Part shown: positions 8,929 to 15,717 of the stretch, one piece after another
How positions within the stretch are numbered: position 1 is the stretch's first letter
How the letters are laid out: every line of letters begins with the position of its first letter
DNA from: Flagellimonas meridianipacifica
GTDB taxonomy: Bacteria; Bacteroidota; Bacteroidia; Flavobacteriales; Flavobacteriaceae
DNA length: 64,000 bases
Direction of reading: 5' to 3'
Assembly (NCBI RefSeq): GCF_003001695.1
Contig: NZ_PVYX01000001.1
Coordinates: 744,001 to 808,000 of the forward strand
Program-made: the position numbers and the translations under genes
Notes under the pieces: generated by a model
Databases searched by the model: none
Told to the model about the DNA's origin: nothing
The model's input: only the letters and a program-made list of their open reading frames with translations

Positions 8929-11196
8929 CTAAAACCAGTAACCTACGCTAAAAAATATGTGGTTTTCATTGGATTCTGGAGAAAAAGAATAAAAAACCTG
9001 AACCGGGCCCAAAAAAGATTCCAAGCCATAACCAATACCATAACCTGTGAAGCTAGGCTCGGAGAACCATTCTCCAGTTCTGAACAAATCGTCTTCTACA
9101 TTGGCGAAATTAGCGGTGAACATAAAATGATTCTTAGGTGCGAATTCATAATCCAATCGCCCGTAGGCCTTTACGAAACTATTTCCTGGTAAACTCAGGA
9201 AATCGTACCCAAAAAATGGAATGAAATTATTTACAAAATCATTGCCATAACCCCCCAAAACAAAATCAAAAGAAGTAACGCTGGACGTTCCCAATTTAAA
9301 TCCTCCTGAGGTTTCCAGGTTAAGAGACAAATTATTTTTCAATGGAAAAGCCACTCCTAACTGCGCTTTCCCAATTGAAAACTCCCTGAAGTTGTCGTTA
9401 AAGTCGGATGAAAAAAGGTAAAGATGAAAATCACTGTCAAAGAACAATCCTTTGGTTGGGAAATATTTATCATTATATGTGTCAAGTTTAATAGACCCGT
9501 AAGTACTGAAATAATTGGAGTCTTCGAAAAAAGTCCTATCAGAAGAAGTTGGAACAACTAATTCCGGTGTTTCCTGCTCAATTAAATCGTTTAACGTATT
9601 TGTACTGTATCTCAATAGTTTATGCTCCACTCCAAGAGTAAGAGCAAATTCTTCCCTAAAAACGGTCTGTAGATAAATTTGATTGGTGAGATCAGTAACA
9701 TCCAAGGTGATTTCCCGAATATTAGGGTCATCAACTACATCAAAGTTTGAACGTATCAGTCCAAAATCAATTTCTTCATCAAAATCGGTGAATCTCGAAT
9801 TTATACCAAAACTCCAATAAAATCCTTTATCCAGATAGTATTCCAAATTATACCGAATATGGTCTCCCAATATAAAGTCAAAAGAAGCGACATCATCTTT
9901 CAATAAGAAATTCTTTCGGGTAAGGTTGATTAGTGCAGCACTTTGGTACAAATCATCATAGTGAGCCGCCATTTTAATGAACATTTTTGTCTCTTTTTCC
10001 CTCAACTTTAAGATCAAATCAGTACCTAGACCATTGGAGACCAATTCGTAACGAATGGCTTTGAAATTTCCCGTGGCAGATAAATTGTTGATTCCCTGTT
10101 TTAGCTTTTCAAATGGAATCCTTTCTGCCAGATTGAACCTTAGTTTTCCTTTAATATATCCACGGGTATAGCGGTCGTTTCCACGTATGATCAACCTGTT
10201 TATGGTAAGACTGTCCATAGCAGGGATATTAGGTTTGATATATGGAATAGCATTTTGCTTGATGGCAACTTGCTCCAATTCTTCAAGTTTTTCCATAGCT
10301 CCATCGCGACCACTTTGAATAATCTCTTGTCCTCTTTCAAAATCTATGACCGAGAAATCATTAATGTCCGGTCTAATATAAATATCGGTCTGTTTGGATT
10401 TCTCTTTCATATCGTTAACCGTTCTATAATTATTGATTTGAAGCAGAATCTCCGTTGCAGAGGTTAGGGATTCCCGTGATGCCAAATCATGTTGCACATC
10501 AACACCTATGATAAAATTCGCTCCCATTTTCTTGACCTCATCTATAGGATAGTTGTTCACAACCCCTCCATCAATCAATATATCACCATCCACTTCGGAA
10601 GGTTCAAACAAGGAAGGGAAAGTACCACTGGCCATAATGGCTTCGGGCAAATAACCACTGTCCAAAAGAACGCTTTCGCCCGTTTCAACATTGGTTGCCA
10701 TGCAGATAAAAGGTATGGGCAGCTTTTTAAAATCAGATACATCCTTTACGTGAAAAAGGAGTTTTACAAATTCGTTGTAAATGTTTTGCCCTCCAGAAAT
10801 GGCCTGGGGAAAGGAAACATTAAAGTTGTCAAACGGTAAACTCAATGCATATCGTTCAGAGTCGTCTTTTTCGTAAAAAGTCTTTGCCCCCCTGGGCACG
10901 TTATCCGTTATAAGCCTTGGGAAATCAGTAGTCCTGAAAATGGAGTCCAGTTCGTTGGCAGAATATCCTGAAGCGTACAAAGCACCTACAATGGCCCCCA
11001 TACTTGTTCCTCCAATATAATCTATCTTAATACCAGCTTCCTCAATGATTTTCAATGCCCCAATATGGGCCAAACCCTTTGCACCTCCCCCGCTCAGAAC
11101 CAACCCAACCTTCAACTCCTCCAAACCATTATTAGCCTGGGAAAAAGCCACTATTCCAGAAATAATAAATAGGAAAAATGCAATCTTTCTCTTCAT
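8929..11196 (-). CDS. Patatin-like phospholipase with C-terminal outer-membrane barrel (PlpD type)
   Basis: A 755-residue protein with signal peptide (MKRKIAFFLFIISGIVAFSQ). The patatin domain spans about 30-300, with the oxyanion loop GGGAKG at 36-41, the nucleophile Ser65 in GTSMG and the dyad Asp209 in DGG. A POTRA-like segment (about 315-385, with LIIRGNDRYTRGYIKGKLR) and a BamA/Omp85-like 16-strand barrel follow, ending in an aromatic residue (GYWF). This is the type Vd autotransporter architecture of Pseudomonas PlpD: the lipase either sits on the surface or is released. I chose ATG 11196; the in-frame TTG at 11202 adds two residues. It lies 9 bases after uvrC, so co-transcription is likely. 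Confidence 0.92.
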   Translation of the reverse strand: MKRKIAFFLFIISGIVAFSQANNGLEELKVGLVLSGGGAKGLAHIGALKIIEEAGIKIDYIGGTSMGAIVGALYASGYSANELDSIFRTTDFPRLITDNVPRGAKTFYEKDDSERYALSLPFDNFNVSFPQAISGGQNIYNEFVKLLFHVKDVSDFKKLPIPFICMATNVETGESVLLDSGYLPEAIMASGTFPSLFEPSEVDGDILIDGGVVNNYPIDEVKKMGANFIIGVDVQHDLASRESLTSATEILLQINNYRTVNDMKEKSKQTDIYIRPDINDFSVIDFERGQEIIQSGRDGAMEKLEELEQVAIKQNAIPYIKPNIPAMDSLTINRLIIRGNDRYTRGYIKGKLRFNLAERIPFEKLKQGINNLSATGNFKAIRYELVSNGLGTDLILKLREKETKMFIKMAAHYDDLYQSAALINLTRKNFLLKDDVASFDFILGDHIRYNLEYYLDKGFYWSFGINSRFTDFDEEIDFGLIRSNFDVVDDPNIREITLDVTDLTNQIYLQTVFREEFALTLGVEHKLLRYSTNTLNDLIEQETPELVVPTSSDRTFFEDSNYFSTYGSIKLDTYNDKYFPTKGLFFDSDFHLYLFSSDFNDNFREFSIGKAQLGVAFPLKNNLSLNLETSGGFKLGTSSVTSFDFVLGGYGNDFVNNFIPFFGYDFLSLPGNSFVKAYGRLDYEFAPKNHFMFTANFANVEDDLFRTGEWFSEPSFTGYGIGYGLESFLGPVQVFYSFSPESNENHIFFSVGYWF

Positions 11197-11205
11197 TTCC
11201 AATTC

Positions 11206-12993
11206 TTAATGAAAGGATTCATAAATCTTTTTTGCCTTTGCCATTCCTACAGTTTCCGCCAAACTCTCCACCGTTGCTTCCTTTATTCGTTTTACCGATT
11301 TAAAACTTTTCAAAAGCTGCTCTGCGGTCTTTTTGCCTACTCCTTCAATACTTTCCAGTTCAGAATCAATAGCGCCCTTGCTTCGCTTATTTCTATGATG
11401 GGTAATTCCAAATCTATGTGCCTCGTTTCTAAGTTGCTGGATTATCTTCAACGATTCGGATTTTTTATCAAGGTAAAGTGGAATCGGGTCATCTGGGAAA
11501 TAGATTTCCTCCAAACGTTTGGCAATACCAATAATAGCTATCTTACCCCGCAGCTCCAAAGCTTCCAAACTTTTCAATGCCGAGGACAATTGTCCCTTAC
11601 CGCCATCAATTACAATGAGCTGTGGTAAGTTTTCTTCTTCATCCAACAATCTTTTATATCTCCTGTACACCACTTCTTCCATGCTTGCAAAATCATCCGG
11701 GCCCTGTACAGTTTTTATATTGAAATGGCGGTAGTCTTTTTTGGAAGGCTTTCCATTTTTGAATACGACACATGCGGCCACTGGATTACTCCCTTGAATA
11801 TTCGAATTATCAAAACATTCTATATGTATGGGTTCTTCAGAAAGTCTTAAATCAGACTTCATTTGGGCCATGATACGTTTGGTATGCCTATCCGGGTCCG
11901 TGATTCTTATTTGCTTAAAACGATCTTGTCTAAAAAAGCGGGCATTTCTTTCGGAAAGCTCCATGATGCGTTTTTTGTCTCCTAATTTGGGTACCGTAAC
12001 CTTGAGGTCATCTTCAACAGACACGGGAAATGGCAAATATATTTCCTTGCTATCAGAGCTAAAACGGCGTCGCAACTCTACGATGGCCAGTTGCAATAAC
12101 TCAGTATCAGCTTCGTCCAGTTTTTTCTTTATTTCTAAAGTGTGTGACCTCGTAATAGCACCATGCGAAAGCTGGAGAAAGTTTACATATCCATGCGTCC
12201 CATCAGAAATAATGGTAAACACGTCTACATTGTTAATTTTGGGATTGACCACAGTGGATTTGGCCTGGTAACTTTCAAGTATTTCTATTTTTTCCTTGAT
12301 TTCTTGCGCTTTTTCAAACTCCATTTCAGTAGCAAGAACCTTCATCTGAGCTTTAAACTCCTGTAAAGGTGCTTTGAAGTTCCCTTTGATGATTTCCCTT
12401 ACTTTTTCTATACGCTTGCTATATTCTTCTTCAGTGATCAGTCCTTGACATGCACCCTGACAAAAACCAAGATGGTATTCCAGGGAGAACTTGAATTTTC
12501 CCGCTTCAATCTTCTCCTTGGTCAACAGATGCTTGCACGTACGCAAAGGTTGAACATTTTTTATCAGTTCAAGGAGCGTTTTCACGGTTTTCACGCTCGT
12601 GTATGGGCCAAAATATTCAGACCCATCCTTAATAATATTTCGGGTCATGAAAATTCTGGGGAAAAGTTCGTTTTTGATGCAAATCCATGGATATGATTTA
12701 TCATCCTTTAGCAAAACGTTGTATCGGGGCTGATGTTCCTTGATGAGATTGTTCTCCAAAAGAAGGGCATCTGATTCTGTAGCTACCACTATATGGCGGA
12801 TGGATACAATTTTCTTGACCATTACCCGGGTCTTGCCGTATTCATGGTTCTTGGTGAAGTAAGAAGAGACCCTTTTCTTTAAGTTCTTTGCCTTACCCAC
12901 ATATAAAATCTTGCCGTCAGTATCGAAAAATTGATATACTCCTGGATTGTTGGGCAGCGTACTTATTTGAACCTCAATAGCGGTCTTGGACAT
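11206..12993 (-). CDS. uvrC: Excinuclease ABC subunit C
   Basis: The cytosolic nuclease subunit of UvrABC nucleotide excision repair; it makes both incisions around a lesion recognised by UvrA/UvrB. 595 residues, as usual. Domains in order: GIY-YIG nuclease at about 15-93 (PGVYQFFD, KILYVGKAKNLKKRV), a UvrB-interacting UVR motif at about 205-240, the RNase H-like 5'-incision domain at about 380-530 (IECFDNSNIQGSNPVAA, DGGKGQL), and a C-terminal tandem helix-hairpin-helix (IEGVGKKTAEQLL). The ATG is 150 bases or more from the next recognised upstream signals, and the patatin gene follows closely. Confidence 0.97.
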   Translation of the reverse strand: MSKTAIEVQISTLPNNPGVYQFFDTDGKILYVGKAKNLKKRVSSYFTKNHEYGKTRVMVKKIVSIRHIVVATESDALLLENNLIKEHQPRYNVLLKDDKSYPWICIKNELFPRIFMTRNIIKDGSEYFGPYTSVKTVKTLLELIKNVQPLRTCKHLLTKEKIEAGKFKFSLEYHLGFCQGACQGLITEEEYSKRIEKVREIIKGNFKAPLQEFKAQMKVLATEMEFEKAQEIKEKIEILESYQAKSTVVNPKINNVDVFTIISDGTHGYVNFLQLSHGAITRSHTLEIKKKLDEADTELLQLAIVELRRRFSSDSKEIYLPFPVSVEDDLKVTVPKLGDKKRIMELSERNARFFRQDRFKQIRITDPDRHTKRIMAQMKSDLRLSEEPIHIECFDNSNIQGSNPVAACVVFKNGKPSKKDYRHFNIKTVQGPDDFASMEEVVYRRYKRLLDEEENLPQLIVIDGGKGQLSSALKSLEALELRGKIAIIGIAKRLEEIYFPDDPIPLYLDKKSESLKIIQQLRNEAHRFGITHHRNKRSKGAIDSELESIEGVGKKTAEQLLKSFKSVKRIKEATVESLAETVGMAKAKKIYESFH

Positions 12994-13234
12994 ATTTTAT
13001 AGCAACGAAAGGTCTTAAACAAAGTTAAATGTAAATAAATGGGATAATAGTTAAAACTGATAAATCTATATTTCATTTTGATTGATGGCATTCCAGATTT
13101 GATACTTGGGTCTTTACTTCAAAATACTTGGAACTCTTGGATTTTGAACCGATATTCAAGTAAACAACAATATGATACTTGTTGTTCCAAAAAAAGTGTT
13201 TAAAATTTCCCTCAAATTGTTAAACTGTTGCTAA

Positions 13235-13272
13235 AAAAAGTGCTTTTCATCGATAAAAAGTGCATTTCATAG
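13235..13272 (+). repeat. Tandem direct repeat, 20-base period, probable operator
   Basis: Two copies of AAAAAGTGCWTTTCATMG, at 13235-13252 and 13255-13272, are set exactly 20 bases apart, so both face nearly the same side of the helix. The core GTGCTTTTCATCGATA (13240-13255) matches 15 of 16 bases of 53069-53084, upstream of the T9SS exoprotein gene. Tandem sites with about two-turn spacing are characteristic of LytTR-type or similar dimeric regulators; the regulator here is unknown. Confidence 0.5.
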
Positions 13273-13323
13273 TAATCTTCTCGTTTTATTTACTTACATT
13301 TAAACTGAATTATTATAACACCT

Positions 13324-13422
13324 ATGGAAAATTATATTATCGTCTTGGGAATGTATCTCATCTTGATGTTGTTTTTCAAAATCTTTTATTCGGTTTCCGA
13401 AAAAAAGACTCTTCAAGATTAA
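13324..13422 (+). CDS. Possible 32-residue single-span membrane protein
   Basis: An ATG frame of 32 codons encodes a short protein with one membrane helix (about residues 4-23) and a charged tail (SVSEKKTLQD). It follows the tandem repeat by 52 bases and ends 33 bases before the formyl-THF cyclo-ligase start. The hydrophobic-then-charged order is that of a genuine small membrane protein. Codon use is AT-rich like the surroundings, and no homologue is recognised. It could equally be a chance frame in a leader. Confidence 0.35.
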   Translation: MENYIIVLGMYLILMLFFKIFYSVSEKKTLQD

Positions 13423-13455
13423 TATTCCAAGACACCCCAAACGCTTCAACATTTT

Positions 13456-14019
13456 ATGTTGAAACATGAACTAAGAAGAAAATACAGACAAAACAGAGTT
13501 CATCTAGAAAGAGATGAAATCGAAACAAAAAGTATAACCTTAGTAAATAAAATTTTACAAATCCCAATATGGGATTTTTTTTATTTCCATACTTTTCTGA
13601 GCATTATAAAAAACAAAGAGGTGGACACTTTACCCTTGATCACCTTGCTTCAAGGTAGGGACAAACACATTGTTGTTCCTAAAGTGATAGGCGAACATTC
13701 CATGAAACATTATTTACTTACCGACAATACTGGACTAAGACTAAACGAGTGGTCCATTCCTGAACCTATTGACGGTATTGAAATACCTGAGAAAAAAATT
13801 GAGGTTGTTTTTATCCCATTATTAGCTTTTGACAAACTTGGTAACCGTGTTGGGTATGGAAAGGGGTTTTATGATGAATTCCTATCTAAATGCGATTTCG
13901 AAACCATAAAAATTGGACTCTCACTTTTTGAAGTAGAAGAAGAACCAATTACCGATGTTCATGAAAAGGATATTGGTTTAGATTACTGTGTAACTCCAAA
14001 CCAAATCTACACCTTTTAA
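13456..14019 (+). CDS. 5-formyltetrahydrofolate cyclo-ligase
   Basis: This cytosolic ATP-dependent enzyme converts 5-formyl-THF to 5,10-methenyl-THF, returning stored folate to the one-carbon pool. 187 residues is the usual length. The N-terminus has the basic helix LKHELRRKYRQNR that binds the nucleotide, and residues near 125-145 carry the family motif VFIPLLAFDKLGNRVGYGKGFYD. It is the only plus-strand gene among minus-strand neighbours. Its stop codon overlaps that of lspA by four bases (TTAA) in a convergent arrangement. Confidence 0.92.
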   Translation: MLKHELRRKYRQNRVHLERDEIETKSITLVNKILQIPIWDFFYFHTFLSIIKNKEVDTLPLITLLQGRDKHIVVPKVIGEHSMKHYLLTDNTGLRLNEWSIPEPIDGIEIPEKKIEVVFIPLLAFDKLGNRVGYGKGFYDEFLSKCDFETIKIGLSLFEVEEEPITDVHEKDIGLDYCVTPNQIYTF

Positions 14020-14648
14020 GCTTCTTCTTTCTTTTCTGTCTTTGGAAAGGCCTTTTTGTTGAAGACAATCAAAATACCCACTCCTGTACTTATTGCAGTA
14101 TCTGCAATGTTGAAAACCGGCTCAAAAAACCGAAAGCTTTTTCCTCCCAAAGAAGGTACCCAATCGGGCCAAGTGGTATCTATCATTGGAAAATAAAGCA
14201 TATCCACTACCTTCCCATAGAATAACTTTCCGTAGGGTTCATTAGAAAAAAGAGTAGACACCTGCCCAACACTTTCATTAAATATGGTTCCATATAAAAC
14301 GGAGTCAATAATGTTACCCAAGGCTCCCGCGAATATGAGTGATACGGCAATAATCAAAGTTTTAGGAGCATTCTTTTTGATAATGTCCCATAACCAATAC
14401 CCGATTCCTACAATAGCAAAAAGCCGAAAAATGGTCAACACCAATTTGCCGTTAGTTTCCGAAATAGGAAGCAAATCACTTAGTTTAGTTCCCCAGGCAG
14501 CACCCTCGTTTTCTATGAACAGGATTTTGAACCAACTGAAAACATCAACAGATTCTCCCAGAATAAAATGGGTCTTGATATAGATTTTACTGATTTGATC
14601 CACCAAAAGAATCAGAAAAATGATGAGTAGGGACTTTTTTAGATTCAT
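14016..14648 (-). CDS. lspA: Lipoprotein signal peptidase (signal peptidase II), long form
   Basis: This inner-membrane aspartyl protease removes signal peptides from prolipoproteins after lipid attachment, a heavy task given the many lipoboxes here. 210 residues, against about 160 in E. coli. Four membrane helices are visible. Conserved motifs are GNIIDS (Asp115), KVVDM (Asp149, catalytic) and FNIADTAIS (Asp183, catalytic). The distances 115-149 and 149-183 are both longer than in E. coli, by roughly 25 and 16 residues, reflecting periplasmic insertions seen in Bacteroidota. It ends the run ileS - dksA-like - secreted protein - lspA. Confidence 0.95.
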   Translation of the reverse strand: MNLKKSLLIIFLILLVDQISKIYIKTHFILGESVDVFSWFKILFIENEGAAWGTKLSDLLPISETNGKLVLTIFRLFAIVGIGYWLWDIIKKNAPKTLIIAVSLIFAGALGNIIDSVLYGTIFNESVGQVSTLFSNEPYGKLFYGKVVDMLYFPMIDTTWPDWVPSLGGKSFRFFEPVFNIADTAISTGVGILIVFNKKAFPKTEKKEEA

Positions 14649-14681
14649 CGTTTCTTTAAAGAATGCGCAAAAGTAGGCATA

Positions 14682-15326
14682 TTATTTCGTTTTGTTCAAG
14701 TAGATATTACCCTCTTTGCTTTGCAGCATATAGTGTTTATCCCCTTTGGGGAAGTCCTTGTTGAAGACTTTTCCATAATCGCTCGCCGCTTCCACCACTC
14801 CAGAGGCTGTACTGAGCCAAATATCCCCTTTTTGGGTGGTAACGTCTACGGTTTCCCCCACATCAACTATTTTACAGTCTCCATCAGAGAGTCTTACTGT
14901 GAGTTTCCGGTAATCCCCCTTGGCTTCAACATGCGAATTTGTCCCATAGACCACGACTTCCTTGTACTCAGGAACTTCGATATGCAAAGCAATTGAAATC
15001 ACCTTATGCGCACTAAGCTTATCGTTTGGAAAGATAAAATTGGGATGGAATCCTGTGCTTACCAAAATGGACTTTCCTTCGGTCTCAAGGTTTACCACTA
15101 AATCTGTGGAGTACTCGCCTTCCATACTGGCATTTATCCTTAACTCATCTGAAGAGGTGGTTTCCAAATTTACTTGATAGCAATTTTTTACGTCAATTAC
15201 TATCCTGGAAACATGGGAATCCACCAGTGTTTTTTTCAATACTTTTTGTGAAGAAACACTGAAAAAGAACAGAGACACAAAAGGAAAAACAAGCCCCTTA
15301 CATTTAAAAGAACTTAGGGGGCACAT
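14682..15326 (-). CDS. Exported protein with DUF4097/DUF2807-like beta-repeat domain
   Basis: The 214-residue product starts with a hydrophobic export signal (about residues 9-26) and then consists of short beta-strand repeats in the style of putative auto-adhesin domains (VVVYGTNSHVEAKGDYRKLTVRLSDGDCKIVDVGETVDVTTQ is split among the repeats at about 120-165). I place the start at ATG 15326, five bases past the dksA-like stop, rather than 15356, which would overlap that gene by 26 bases. Function unknown; a surface or periplasmic scaffold is a guess. It lies between dksA and lspA, probably in the ileS operon. Confidence 0.75.
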   Translation of the reverse strand: MCPLSSFKCKGLVFPFVSLFFFSVSSQKVLKKTLVDSHVSRIVIDVKNCYQVNLETTSSDELRINASMEGEYSTDLVVNLETEGKSILVSTGFHPNFIFPNDKLSAHKVISIALHIEVPEYKEVVVYGTNSHVEAKGDYRKLTVRLSDGDCKIVDVGETVDVTTQKGDIWLSTASGVVEAASDYGKVFNKDFPKGDKHYMLQSKEGNIYLNKTK

Positions 15327-15330
15327 GTTA

Positions 15331-15714
15331 TTATTTCTGCATGTTTTTTGCCTCAATACTTAGGGTAGCATGGGGAACCAACTTAAGGCGCTCTTTGTTG
15401 ATCAACTTACCGGTAACCCTGCAAATTCCATATGTCTTGTTCTCAATTCTGAGCAATGCGTTCTTCAAATCGCGAATAAACTTTTCTTGACGTATGGCCA
15501 ATTGTGTGTTCGCCTCTTTGCTCATGGTTTCAGAACCTTCCTCAAAAGCCTTAAAGGTGGGAGAAGTATCGTCTGTTCCATTATTCCCGTCGTTCATATA
15601 TGAACTTTTCAAAAGCTCTAAATGTTTATTGGCTTTTTCTATTTTTTCCTCAATAAGGTTTCTGAATTCTTCAAGGTCTTTATCCGAATATCTTACTTTT
15701 AAATCTTGTGCCAT
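15331..15714 (-). CDS. TraR/DksA-family protein lacking the zinc-finger cysteines
   Basis: A 127-residue cytosolic protein. The N-terminal half (about 8-85) is a coiled coil like that of DksA, which enters the RNA polymerase secondary channel. The C-terminal zinc-finger region (YGICRVTGKLINKERLKLVP, about 95-115) keeps the family backbone but has one Cys in place of the four that normally bind zinc. Flavobacterial homologues are recalled to share this loss, so it is a lineage feature and not a broken gene. Likely role: modulating transcription initiation, possibly with ppGpp. It sits three bases after ileS and before lspA, a neighbourhood conserved in the family. Confidence 0.88.
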   Translation of the reverse strand: MAQDLKVRYSDKDLEEFRNLIEEKIEKANKHLELLKSSYMNDGNNGTDDTSPTFKAFEEGSETMSKEANTQLAIRQEKFIRDLKNALLRIENKTYGICRVTGKLINKERLKLVPHATLSIEAKNMQK

Positions 15715-15717
15715 GTT

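Larger units (their letters stand above)
12994..13455. other. 462-base intergenic region with hairpin, tandem repeats and a small ORF
   Basis: This is the only gap over 300 bases in the window, between divergent uvrC and formyl-THF cyclo-ligase. It holds a perfect hairpin (AACAACAA 13163-13170 with TTGTTGTT 13179-13186), a degenerate AAAAAGTGTTT at 13191, a tandem repeat with 20-base period at 13235-13272, and a possible 32-codon ORF at 13324-13422. No tRNA or known RNA fold was seen. Confidence 0.7.

Noticed and set aside
13260..13469. 69-codon frame across the uvrC-side gap
   Set aside because: It begins inside the tandem repeat, has no export signal or conserved shape, and overlaps the next start; the 32-codon frame at 13324 is more plausible.
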